DNA from: G958296245 sp963664035
GTDB lineage: Bacteria > Chloroflexota > Dehalococcoidia > Lucifugimonadales > G958296245
Length of the DNA stretch: 64,000 nucleotides
Direction of reading: 5' to 3'
NCBI GenBank assembly: GCA_963664035.2
Contig: OY760867.2
Coordinates: 744,001 to 808,000 of the forward strand
Every line of letters begins with the position of its first letter. The stretch's first letter is position 1. This document shows, in pieces, positions 16,074 through 24,163 of this stretch. The notes below the pieces were generated by a model that had not been told where the DNA came from, searched no databases, and was given only the letters and a program-made list of their open reading frames with translations. A program made the position numbers and the translations under genes.

Positions 16074-18617
16074 ATGATGGACAATTCCTGGAAGGCCGCG
16101 TTGGAGCGGGATGGCTTCATGCACATCCAGCAGGCGCTTGCGCGAGAAGATGTCGAAGTGCTTGGCGCCCTCTCGCTACGATCTATAGTTGACTATTCAA
16201 GGTCTGGAGATTTAGTTAGATCGTCGGGAGGTGTGCCACTGAAACTTACCTACCCTCTGGACAAGTATCCTGAGTTCCTGTCCGTCTTGGGTCGCAGGGA
16301 AGTAAGGGGCATCGTGGACCAGCTTCTTCCAAAAGATGAGTCGGTACTCACTTGGGAGGACGTCCTTATCAAGATGCCTCGCGTGGGTGAAGGTGTCGGA
16401 GCCCACCAAGACATAGGGATTGATCCCTTGCGACAGACCGTCTACAGCCTTGGCATATCCCTTCACCACGACGGTGACAACCCCGTATGTTTTCTGCCCG
16501 GCAGCCACTTCCTTGGCCCTTTAACTGCGGATACAGTCGCCGCGATACGAGAGGATTGCCGCAAGCAATTCGTACCTGTCATCACGCAACCCGGCGATGT
16601 CGTGATACACAACGTGCATGTTCTACATTTCTCCGATCCAAACACCTCCGAGAGACCACGGGCTACGTGGTATTTGGAGTTCAGGAGCCTACCCTGTCTA
16701 CTCGAGCGAGGACCCTGGAATCCGGATTGGTCATATCACAGAAGAGCGATTTGGGTCCATGCGAGAGAGACCCAGGGAGACGACTTAGGCGACAGTGAAC
16801 CCGATGAAGTGAAGGAGTATCTTTCCCGCCTCCGCAACGGGCGATCCTCCTTTCGCGTCCCCCATATAACAGATGATGTCCAGTTCGACCCTACGTCTCC
16901 CTATTACCACTTCACAAGTGGGACTGATAACTGGAGGGCGAGCGAACCTGCGTCACAGGGCACGCACCACGTAAGCACTGCTGACGGGCAACCGCTGTAT
17001 GCAGCTCGCTTCAGTATCGTTCAAAAGTTCCATGAACCCGGGCTCGCCCCTGTCCAGGATGCGTCGGGTGCATACCACATCACTCCGGATGGCCGACCCG
17101 CTTACGAAGCCCGCCATACCCGAACGTTCGGATTCTACGAGCGTGTCGCTGCGGTCCACTCGGAGGATGGATGGTTTCACATCCTCCCGGACGGGGCTCC
17201 GCTATACGAGGAGCGCTACGCGTGGTGCGGCAACTTCCAGGAGGGCCGCTGCGCCGTCCGGCTGCCCGACGGGGAGTACTTCCACATAGCAGGCGATGGA
17301 AGTCCTGCCTACGGGGAGCGTTACCGGTATGCCGGCGACTTCAAGGACGGCTACGCGGTCGTTCAGCGTGGAGACGGCAGACACACCCACATAGACGCAT
17401 CCGGCATTCAACTGCACGGTCGGTGGTTCCAGGACCTGGACGTGTTCCACAAGCGGTACGCCCGTGCCCGCGACCCCGACGGCTGGCATCACGTGGACAT
17501 GTTGGGGAAGCCGCTCTACAGCGAGCGGTTCAAGAGCGTGGAGCCGTTCTACAATGGGCAGGCCCGGGTGGAGGGGTTCGACGGCTCCCTGTCGGTCATC
17601 GACGAGTCGGGCCGGACCGTGTTGGAGCTCAGGGAGCCTTCAGAATCGCATCTCGAAGGACTATCGGGCGATATGGTCGGCCTCTGGCGGACCCAGACTA
17701 TCCACGCCGCCGTGGAATTGGGCGTGTTCGAGCGCCTGCCCGCTTCCGCGGAAGAGGTCGAGCGGCTGACTCGGCTGCACGGGTCGGTTGGGACGAGGTT
17801 GATGAGAGCGCTCACGGAGCTGGGACTCGTGCTGAGGGACGAGGCCGGCGCCTACCATCCGACCGAGCGCGGATCGCTCCTCATGCGAAGTCACCCGCTC
17901 TCGCTTGCGGATGCGGCCCGGCACTGGGGCAGAGAGTCCTATGAAGCCTGGGGCGGGGTTGCCGGATCACTTCGGACCGGCGAGTCCGCCTTCGAGAGAT
18001 TGCGCGGCAAGAACTTCTTCGACTGGATACAGGACAGGCCCGCGGACCTACGCGCCTACCACTCGGCGATGTCGACGTACGCAAAGCACGACTACCGCGG
18101 CCTTGCCGACTGCGTGGACTTCACGGCTCACGACAGCATCCTGGATGCCGGAGGCGGCGCCGGCGAGTTGGCATTCGCGCTGTTGCGCTCCTGCCCCGGA
18201 CTGGATGCGACGATCATGGACAGGCCGGAGGTGGTCGAGACCGCCAGGCCGCCCGCGGACCTCGAGGGGCGCTGCCGGTTCGTTGCGGGAGACCTCTTCG
18301 AGGAATGGCCCGTCAAGTCGGACGCCGTGATCCTGGCGAGAGTGCTCCACGACTGGCCGGACCGCGACGCGCTGCGAATCCTGGGGCGCGCTCGCGGAGC
18401 GATGTCGAGGGGGGCGACCCTCTACGTGATAGAGATGGTCCTGGAGGACGAGACCGGCGGGGGCGGTCTGCTGGACCTCAACATGCTGGTGATGACCCAG
18501 GGCGCTGAACGTACGAAGGGACAGTTCAGGGACATCCTCGCTCAAGCGGGATTCGATCTTATAGACGTGATGGAGACCGGTTACGTGAGCTCGGTGGTCC
18601 GCGCGAGAGCGCTATGA
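16074..18617 (+). CDS. Three-module fusion: PhyH-type dioxygenase, WG-like repeats, class I O-methyltransferase
   Basis: An 847-residue protein with three recognisable parts. Residues 1 to about 245 match phytanoyl-CoA dioxygenases (Fe(II)/2-oxoglutarate): H111-x-D113 plus H185 in VLHFSDPN are the likely iron ligands, and R194 or R196 the 2-oxoglutarate anchor. Residues about 290-515 hold roughly six repeats of the form DG-x2-HI-x2-DG-xPLY-xERY with F-x2-G-x-A, resembling WG/KWG beta repeats. Residues about 523-847 form a dimerisation winged-helix domain and a SAM-binding domain (ILDAGGGAGELAF, from 687; VLHDWPD), as in acetylserotonin/plant-type O-methyltransferases. The protein could hydroxylate and methylate one scaffold. 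Tandem ATGs lie at 16074 and 16077 after GGAG. It overlaps the phosphatase gene by 4 bp. The dioxygenase part has lower GC than its surroundings. Confidence 0.85.
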   Translation: MMDNSWKAALERDGFMHIQQALAREDVEVLGALSLRSIVDYSRSGDLVRSSGGVPLKLTYPLDKYPEFLSVLGRREVRGIVDQLLPKDESVLTWEDVLIKMPRVGEGVGAHQDIGIDPLRQTVYSLGISLHHDGDNPVCFLPGSHFLGPLTADTVAAIREDCRKQFVPVITQPGDVVIHNVHVLHFSDPNTSERPRATWYLEFRSLPCLLERGPWNPDWSYHRRAIWVHARETQGDDLGDSEPDEVKEYLSRLRNGRSSFRVPHITDDVQFDPTSPYYHFTSGTDNWRASEPASQGTHHVSTADGQPLYAARFSIVQKFHEPGLAPVQDASGAYHITPDGRPAYEARHTRTFGFYERVAAVHSEDGWFHILPDGAPLYEERYAWCGNFQEGRCAVRLPDGEYFHIAGDGSPAYGERYRYAGDFKDGYAVVQRGDGRHTHIDASGIQLHGRWFQDLDVFHKRYARARDPDGWHHVDMLGKPLYSERFKSVEPFYNGQARVEGFDGSLSVIDESGRTVLELREPSESHLEGLSGDMVGLWRTQTIHAAVELGVFERLPASAEEVERLTRLHGSVGTRLMRALTELGLVLRDEAGAYHPTERGSLLMRSHPLSLADAARHWGRESYEAWGGVAGSLRTGESAFERLRGKNFFDWIQDRPADLRAYHSAMSTYAKHDYRGLADCVDFTAHDSILDAGGGAGELAFALLRSCPGLDATIMDRPEVVETARPPADLEGRCRFVAGDLFEEWPVKSDAVILARVLHDWPDRDALRILGRARGAMSRGATLYVIEMVLEDETGGGGLLDLNMLVMTQGAERTKGQFRDILAQAGFDLIDVMETGYVSSVVRARAL

Positions 18618-19285
18618 GCGGTCCTTACGACGAGACTTGGACTGTCAAAGAGCTCGGCAGCATATCGGCCCAAGCCGACGCTGCGCTCATCCTGAGACAT
18701 GCCGAGCGGGAGGACATTCCTTCAGGCACATTCGGCGTCGATGTGCCGCTGACCGCCTGCGGAGTCTCCTCAGCGGAAAGACTTGGCTCAATGCTGTCTG
18801 CCACGAGGCCGCAGATCAGAGCTACGGCCAGTCCAGTGCCCAGGTGCGAGTCTACGGCTAAGGCGATACTTCGCGGCGGCGGCCAGCCTGAAGAGGTTGC
18901 CTTGGACTGGCGGCTCGGAGTCCCAGGCCCCTTTGTCGTGGATGAGGAAGTCAGCGGGGCGCTCTTCCTGCAAATCGGCATATTGGAGATAGTCAGACGG
19001 CAACTCACCCGTACAGAGCCTCCCGCCGGCATGAGAGCGACGTCCGAGGGCGTAGACCTGCTGCTGGAGCTGACTGCCAAGTACCTACGGTCGCGCGGAC
19101 GCCTGAACGTCTACGTGACTCACGATTCGATACTGGCAGTCCTGGTCGCCTACCTGTACCGGCTATCGGTGGGCGATATCGGTTGGCCCGATTACCTGGA
19201 TGGGCTGCTGCTGTGGCGGTGCGAGGAACGGCTCCACTTCGCTTGGAGAGGGCTAGAGCAGCGTTCGCACCCATTCGGCGGTTAG
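18614..19285 (+). CDS. Histidine phosphatase superfamily protein
   Basis: A 223-residue protein with the branch-1 histidine phosphatase pattern. The phosphohistidine motif appears as LRHAERED (R28-H29-A30-E31, where most members have RHG), the LTACGVSSAERLG segment corresponds to the usual LT-x2-G-x2-QA helix, and the second catalytic His is in YVTHDSILAVLVAYLY. It probably removes phosphate from a small metabolite or sugar intermediate. It begins inside the stop of the fusion gene (ATGA overlap) and is therefore the last member of the GT4/radical SAM/fusion operon. Its 3' end overlaps the convergent epimerase gene by 33 bp. The substrate is unknown; the protein lacks a signal peptide. Confidence 0.8.
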   Translation: MSGPYDETWTVKELGSISAQADAALILRHAEREDIPSGTFGVDVPLTACGVSSAERLGSMLSATRPQIRATASPVPRCESTAKAILRGGGQPEEVALDWRLGVPGPFVVDEEVSGALFLQIGILEIVRRQLTRTEPPAGMRATSEGVDLLLELTAKYLRSRGRLNVYVTHDSILAVLVAYLYRLSVGDIGWPDYLDGLLLWRCEERLHFAWRGLEQRSHPFGG

Positions 19286-20200
19286 CGCGACCGCTTGCTT
19301 GGGTGAGACTTCGGGATTGTAGTCGAGCACCCTCCGGGCCTTCTCGATGCTGAAGTCCTCCCTGTGGCCCTCTTCGCCGGGGCGGTATGCCGCATATTCG
19401 ATTGGGACACCGCTACCGACGGCGTCTCGGCAGATCCTGGCGAGGTCGTCGATGGAGTGCTCTTGGCCGGAGCCTACGAAGAACTTCTGCCCCACGACCT
19501 TCTCGGCGGGAGCTTGAATCGCGAGTGTCCAGGCCCTGAGCACATCGTCGATGAACGCCAGGTCGCGAGTCTGCTTGCCGCCCTCGACGACAATGGGCTT
19601 GCCGTGCAATGCGTTCCACAGCCACTTGAAAATGAATACCTCCCTGCGCATGTTGGGACCAATCACGACGCCTGTGCTCATGACTATCGACGGGACGCCA
19701 TAGGCGAGACGCCACGCCCCCAATGCCATCTCTGCCGCCGCCTTCGAGAAGCCATATGGATTGTGTGGGGTCAACGGGTGGTCTTCGTCGATTGGCAGAT
19801 ACGAGGCGCGCCCTATCTCGTTGCCGGACCCCGCGAAGAGCAGCTTCGATATGCAGTCGGCATGGCGCACCGCCTCCAGCAGCGCGACCGCGCCCTCTAC
19901 GTTTTGCATGACGGTGTACCTGGGGGACTCGAAGGCGAGGGGGGCATCCGGCTGCGCCGCAAGATGCACCACCACCGAATGGCCGTCCATGTCCCTGGGC
20001 TGGATGTCCTGGACGCTCTTCCACAGGTAGCGGAAACCGGGATTGGACAGCTCGCGACGCAGCAGGCCGGCATGGCCGGGCGGAGTGACGTCCAGGCCGG
20101 TCACACCGTAGCCGCGGTCGAGCAGGGCCCTGGCGAGCCCTGAGCCGCCAAATCCGGCGGCACCGGTGATCAGGACTCGTGTGTTGGGGTCGCGTTTCAT
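19253..20200 (-). CDS. NAD-dependent epimerase/dehydratase (extended SDR)
   Basis: A 315-residue extended short-chain dehydrogenase/reductase of the sugar-nucleotide epimerase/dehydratase group. The Rossmann motif is TGAAGFGGSGLA, the acidic residue for the adenosine ribose is in VTGLDVTPP, the HLAAQPD segment is the family's central strand, and the catalytic Y-x3-K is in NPYGFSKAAAEM. The C-terminal domain ends KAVALTAEWV-like, as in UDP-glucose 4-epimerase relatives. It likely makes an activated sugar, which would suit the GT4 enzyme in the convergent cluster. The start is ATG at 20200. Its stop lies within the end of the phosphatase gene (33-bp convergent overlap). The exact reaction cannot be assigned. 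Confidence 0.88.
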   Translation of the reverse strand: MKRDPNTRVLITGAAGFGGSGLARALLDRGYGVTGLDVTPPGHAGLLRRELSNPGFRYLWKSVQDIQPRDMDGHSVVVHLAAQPDAPLAFESPRYTVMQNVEGAVALLEAVRHADCISKLLFAGSGNEIGRASYLPIDEDHPLTPHNPYGFSKAAAEMALGAWRLAYGVPSIVMSTGVVIGPNMRREVFIFKWLWNALHGKPIVVEGGKQTRDLAFIDDVLRAWTLAIQAPAEKVVGQKFFVGSGQEHSIDDLARICRDAVGSGVPIEYAAYRPGEEGHREDFSIEKARRVLDYNPEVSPKQAVALTAEWVRTLL

Positions 20201-20242
20201 CTGGTGACCGGTTTGTGTGTCATGGGTCGACGGCAGCGGGGC

Positions 20243-21412
20243 TCAGAAATATGTGGACTTGGGGTCCAGGCCGAGGTAGAAGGCGCCGGCGGTGTCGTAG
20301 TGGGTCATGCGGCCCTGCACCTGCTGGGTGATGACCTGCGTGTCCTGGAGGCGGCGTTGGACGGGGTTGCTCTCGAAGATGCCGTCCGAGCCTGCCACGT
20401 CGTAGGCGACGGCGGCGACGCGGGCGGCCTCGCGTATGGCGTGGGTGCCGGCGAGCCTGAGCCGGATGCGCTCCTCGGCCTCGAGGGCGCCGTTCCCTAG
20501 GGCGCTTTCCCAGAGGGTGGACGCCGCCTCCCGTAGGAACGCGCGGGCCGATCTCCAGGCGGCCTCGGCCTGGCCGATCTGCCGCTGCGTCGCGGGGTGG
20601 TCCGCGAGCTTCGAGGTCCACTTGCCCGGCACTTTGCCGGCGGCGATGTCGATGGCGGCGTCCAGCGCGGAGCGCGCGACCCCCAACGCGACAGTGGCGA
20701 ACCCGGTGGAGAACATCAGCACCTTGGGGACGAGATACAGCGGGCCGCTCTCGCGCGGGGCGTCGTCCACGCGATAGGAGCGCGCCGCGGGGACGAACAG
20801 ATCGGCGGCGCGGAAGCTGAGGCTTCCGGTGCCCCTGAGCCCGTTGACCTGCCAGACGTCCAGGAGCTCCACCTGGTCCCGGGGGGCCATCAGGACGATC
20901 TCCCGTGCGCGGTCCTCCGTCCGCCGGCCGTCACCGCCTGGCGGACGGATGGGGGAGAGCGCGGCGACCCACGTGGCGTGGCGTATGCCGCTGCTGAAGC
21001 TCCATTGGCCGGTGACGCGGTAGCCGCCGTCTGCTGGAGTCGCGGCGGTATCGGGCGTGGGCGGGCCGTTGCTCACCACGGCCCTGGGGTCGGACCATAT
21101 CTCCGCCGCCGCCTCCACCGGCATACGCGCGGCGTCGGTGGCGAAGACGTTGTTCTGGTTGACGCACCATGCGGCGCTGCCGTCGGCCCTGGCGAACAGG
21201 TCGACGATGCCGAGGTAGGCCATGAAGTCCATCTCCGCGCCTCCGAGGGAGCGTGGCACGAGAAGCCTGAACAGCCCCGCGTCGGCCATGTCCGCCGCAA
21301 GCTCGGGCGGCAGTCGCCGCTCCTTGTCTATGTGGTCTGCTGACTCGGCGGCGCGGCGCGCCATGATGCGGGCTGCGTCGAGGCGGCTGGCGGCTTCCCG
21401 TTGCGGTATCAC
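20243..21412 (-). CDS. Acyl-CoA dehydrogenase-fold flavoprotein (possible group D flavin monooxygenase)
   Basis: A 389-residue protein with the acyl-CoA dehydrogenase fold: an N-terminal helical part (LPPELAADMADAGLFRLLVPRSLGG), a central beta part (GYRVTGQWSFSSGIRHATWV, GTGSLSF) and a C-terminal four-helix bundle. No clear catalytic Glu of short-chain acyl-CoA dehydrogenases stands out, and the SFSSG and R-H context resembles DszC/HsaA-type oxygenases that use reduced flavin, so oxygenation of an aromatic or heteroatom substrate is possible. I choose GTG 21412, which overlaps the pth stop as GTGA and has GGAG upstream, indicating translational coupling to pth. A dead copy of its last residues lies at 13500-13577. 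No flavin reductase is nearby. Confidence 0.8.
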   Translation of the reverse strand: MIPQREAASRLDAARIMARRAAESADHIDKERRLPPELAADMADAGLFRLLVPRSLGGAEMDFMAYLGIVDLFARADGSAAWCVNQNNVFATDAARMPVEAAAEIWSDPRAVVSNGPPTPDTAATPADGGYRVTGQWSFSSGIRHATWVAALSPIRPPGGDGRRTEDRAREIVLMAPRDQVELLDVWQVNGLRGTGSLSFRAADLFVPAARSYRVDDAPRESGPLYLVPKVLMFSTGFATVALGVARSALDAAIDIAAGKVPGKWTSKLADHPATQRQIGQAEAAWRSARAFLREAASTLWESALGNGALEAEERIRLRLAGTHAIREAARVAAVAYDVAGSDGIFESNPVQRRLQDTQVITQQVQGRMTHYDTAGAFYLGLDPKSTYF

Positions 21413-22038
21413 GGGGAGCTCCGGGCGTCGTCCTCGGCGGGCGGCTGGGCGGTGTTGTAGCGGTTCATGGCGGCGTCGAAGCCGTGCTCTAGGAGACACT
21501 TGACGGCGTCGACGGCGGTATCGACGGCGCGGTCCACCTGCTCGGACTCCTCGGGGGGCATTTCTCCCAGGACGTGGTCGACGTCGCTCTCGCCCTCTCC
21601 GGGTCGTCCGACGCCGATCCTGAGGCGTCCGAAGTCAAGGGTGCCGAGCGCTTGGGCGATGGACTTCATGCCGTTGTGTCCGCCTGCGCTGCCTTTCTTC
21701 CTGAGACGTATCCGCCCTGGGGGCAGGTCCATGTCGTCGTAGATGATGAGAAAGTCCTCGGGCAGGGAATGGTAGCGGTCGATGAGGTATCGGACCGCAT
21801 CGCCGCTGGCGTTGACGTAGGTGCGGGGCATGGCGAGCACGACGGGCTTGCCTGCCAGGGCGCCCTCGCCGACGACGGCCTTGGGGGAGCGCCGGGAGAG
21901 GCTGATGGACGCCTGCTTGGCCAGGCGACGGATGCACCGGAAGCCGACGTTGTGCCGGGTGCCGGAGTATGCCTGCCCGGGGTTTCCCAGCCCGACCAGG
22001 ACCACCGGGCGCCGCTCTTGCTCCGCGGCCTGGACCAT
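21409..22038 (-). CDS. pth: Peptidyl-tRNA hydrolase
   Basis: Hydrolyses peptidyl-tRNA released from stalled ribosomes, recycling tRNA in the cytoplasm. The 209-residue product opens with the family signature VGLGNPGQAYSGTRHNVGF, containing the catalytic His and the substrate-binding Asn. KPVVLAMPRTYVNASGDAV and the YDDMDLPPGRIRLRKKGSAGGHNGMKS stretch carry the other conserved Asn, Asp and Gly-rich elements. Length is normal, with a slightly extended C-terminus (EQVDRAVDTAVDAV and a short tail). The start is ATG 22038. The downstream flavoprotein gene starts within its stop codon, and the RNase HI-MoaC gene lies 9 bp upstream, so the three probably form one minus-strand operon. Confidence 0.95.
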   Translation of the reverse strand: MVQAAEQERRPVVLVGLGNPGQAYSGTRHNVGFRCIRRLAKQASISLSRRSPKAVVGEGALAGKPVVLAMPRTYVNASGDAVRYLIDRYHSLPEDFLIIYDDMDLPPGRIRLRKKGSAGGHNGMKSIAQALGTLDFGRLRIGVGRPGEGESDVDHVLGEMPPEESEQVDRAVDTAVDAVKCLLEHGFDAAMNRYNTAQPPAEDDARSSP

Positions 22039-22047
22039 AACCTGCGC

Positions 22048-22929
22048 CTACTCCAGCTCGATGTCGCCGCTCCTGCCGCCCGACTTCCTGACGAGGCGAA
22101 CGCCCTCGATGCGCATCCGGCGGTCGGAGCTCTTGCACATGTCGTAGATGGTCAGCGCGGCCACGCTGACGGCGGTCAGCGCCTCCATTTCGACGCCGGT
22201 GCGGGCGGTCGTCCTGGCCTCGGCGGTGATCGCCACGGAGGCGGGCTCGTCCACGAGCTCGAAGCTGACGGCGACCTGGTCGAGGGGCAGGGGGTGGCAG
22301 AGGGGGATTAGCTGCGCGGTGTTCTTGGCGGCCATCACTCCGGCGACGCGCGCCACGCCGAGCACGTCGCCCTTTTGGGCGCCATCGCTCCTGATGAGGT
22401 CCAGGGTCTCGGCGCTCATGACCACGGAACCCTTTGCCGCGGCCACGCGTCGGGTCGGCTCCTTGGGGCCGACGTCGACCATGCGGGCCTCCCCGGAGTC
22501 TGCGACGTGGGTCAGGGCCTTTGCGGGCGCCTGCGCGGGGTTGGCGCGGCTTCCGGCCTCTCTGGCCGCCAGCGCGTCGGCCTCCTCGTTGAGGGGGACG
22601 CCGGAGTGTCCGAGGACCTTGCGCCACCGCACCTTTCGGGCGGCTGCCGCGGCATCCAGCCGGGCCCAGAGGTCCCTATTCGCGTTGCGGCGCCAGTTGC
22701 GCGTCATCGTGTTGACGACGTACCCGCTGTCGCTGTGTACGGTGACGCTGGCCGACTTGGGCACGGCTTCGAGGCCCTTGATGACGGCCAGCATCTCCAT
22801 CCTGTTGTTGGTCGTGTCCTCCTCCGAGCCGTGGAGGGCGCGCTTGCCTGCTCGGTCCACGATGACGGCGGCCCAGCCCCCGCGTCCGGGGTTGCCCGAA
22901 CATGCGCCGTCGGTATATACGTCGATCAT
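22048..22929 (-). CDS. RNase HI / MoaC (cyclic pyranopterin monophosphate synthase) fusion
   Basis: A 293-residue two-domain protein. Residues 1 to about 130 are RNase HI: YTDGACSGNPGRGG with D7, NNRMEM with E45, HSDSGYV with D67, and LGHSGVPLNEEADALA with D118 give the four acidic metal ligands for cutting RNA in RNA-DNA hybrids. Residues about 139-293 are MoaC, which completes conversion of the GTP-derived intermediate to cyclic pyranopterin monophosphate in molybdenum cofactor synthesis: LTHVADSGEARMVDVGPK, AQLIPLCHPLPL, GVEMEALTAVSVAALTIYDMCK and a KSGGRSGD tail. I place the start at ATG 22929, preceded by AGGA; the frame is open upstream, but without homology. The domains have no evident functional link. 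The gene is divergent from leucine dehydrogenase. Confidence 0.9.
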   Translation of the reverse strand: MIDVYTDGACSGNPGRGGWAAVIVDRAGKRALHGSEEDTTNNRMEMLAVIKGLEAVPKSASVTVHSDSGYVVNTMTRNWRRNANRDLWARLDAAAAARKVRWRKVLGHSGVPLNEEADALAAREAGSRANPAQAPAKALTHVADSGEARMVDVGPKEPTRRVAAAKGSVVMSAETLDLIRSDGAQKGDVLGVARVAGVMAAKNTAQLIPLCHPLPLDQVAVSFELVDEPASVAITAEARTTARTGVEMEALTAVSVAALTIYDMCKSSDRRMRIEGVRLVRKSGGRSGDIELE

Positions 22930-23088
22930 CGTCCCGGTCCTGGGTGGAATGCTGCACGGCGCCTCGAAGGAGGCGTCCAGGCCATGATAAATGCTGGATG
23001 GCACAGCGTCGAGTGTCCGGCCAGCAGCCGGGCGGCCGCCGCACTTGCTATGATGGATATAGGAATCAACTTCATTGCGGAGGCGCAC

Positions 23089-24153
23089 ATGGACACTATG
23101 GCGCACATGGCGGAGTTTGGGCACGAGATGCTCGCGGCGTACAGCGAGCCCTCAGCCGGCCTCAAGGCGTTCATCGCCGTACACGACACGACGCTGGGCC
23201 CGTCGTGCGGCGGGGTGCGGATATGGCCTCACGCCTCCGAGGAGGCCGCCGTCACGGACGTCCTGCGCCTGTCGCGCGCCATGACCTACAAGTCCGCGGT
23301 AGCCGGGCTGCCCATGGGCGGGGGCAAGGCGCTGATCTGGGCCGACCCGCGCACGGACAAGTCGGAGGCGCTGCTGCGCGCCTTCGGGCGGTGCGTGGAC
23401 AGCCTGGGCGGGCGCTACGTGACGACCGAGGACGTGGGGATGACTCCGGCGGACCTGGAGCACATAGCCCAGGAGACCCGCCACGTGGTCGGGCTGCCCC
23501 TGTCGATGGGCGGCAGCGGCGACACCTCCATTCTCACCGGGCTGGGGGTATACCTCGGCATGAAGGCCGCCGCCGAGGCGGTATGGGGTCCGGGCGGCCT
23601 GGGGGGGCGCGTCGTTGCCGTGCAGGGCTTCGGGAACGTGGGCCGGAGCATGGCGCCCCACCTGCTCGAGGAGGGGGCGAGGCTGGTGGTCACGGACATC
23701 TACGAGGACGCGCGAAGGCGGGCTGCGGAGATGGGCGTCGACGTGGTTGGGCCGGACGAGATCTACGACGTCGAGTGCGACGTCTTCTCGCCGTGCGCCC
23801 TTGGCGGCGTGCTGAACGGCGACACCATCCCGCGCCTCAGGTGCGCGGTCGTCGCCGGCGGGGCGAACAACCAGCTCCTGTCCGACGAGCACGGCGCGGA
23901 GCTTCACCGGCGGGGCATCCTCTACGCGCCCGACTTCGTGATCAACGCCGGCGGCATCATCAACGTGGCGGCGGAGATAGGGGGCGTGTACAGGGCCGAG
24001 CGGGCGCGCGAGATGACGGAGCGTATCTACGACACGACGGCGCGGGTCCTGGCGGAGTCGCGTAACGAGGGCGTGCCGCCCCACGCGGCGGCGAACCGGC
24101 TGGCGGAGCGGCGCATCGAGTCGGTGCGGCGTCTCAGGCCGGCGTTTCGCTAA
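23089..24153 (+). CDS. Leucine dehydrogenase-type amino-acid dehydrogenase (Glu/Leu/Phe/Val family)
   Basis: A 354-residue NAD-dependent oxidative deaminase of branched-chain or aromatic amino acids. The conserved N-terminus EYGHE-like (EFGHEMLAAY) and LKAFIAVHDTTLGPSCGGVRIW match leucine dehydrogenases. GLPMGGGKALIWADP carries the catalytic lysine, YVTTEDVGMTPADLEHI is typical, and the Rossmann dinucleotide motif is VQGFGNVG. GGANNQLL and DFVINAGGIINVA complete the signature. I choose ATG 23089 because GCGGAGG lies 5 bp ahead and the family usually starts here; ATGs at 23050 and 23053 are alternatives. It is divergent from the RNase HI-MoaC gene. Substrate preference (Leu, Val or Phe) is not resolved. 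Confidence 0.9.
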   Translation: MDTMAHMAEFGHEMLAAYSEPSAGLKAFIAVHDTTLGPSCGGVRIWPHASEEAAVTDVLRLSRAMTYKSAVAGLPMGGGKALIWADPRTDKSEALLRAFGRCVDSLGGRYVTTEDVGMTPADLEHIAQETRHVVGLPLSMGGSGDTSILTGLGVYLGMKAAAEAVWGPGGLGGRVVAVQGFGNVGRSMAPHLLEEGARLVVTDIYEDARRRAAEMGVDVVGPDEIYDVECDVFSPCALGGVLNGDTIPRLRCAVVAGGANNQLLSDEHGAELHRRGILYAPDFVINAGGIINVAAEIGGVYRAERAREMTERIYDTTARVLAESRNEGVPPHAAANRLAERRIESVRRLRPAFR

Positions 24154-24163
24154 GGGAAGCCTC

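Noticed and set aside
13644..19285. Classical RiPP cluster
   Set aside because: A SPASM enzyme is present, but no small precursor-like gene with a plausible leader was seen near it on either strand; peptide modification remains only one possibility.
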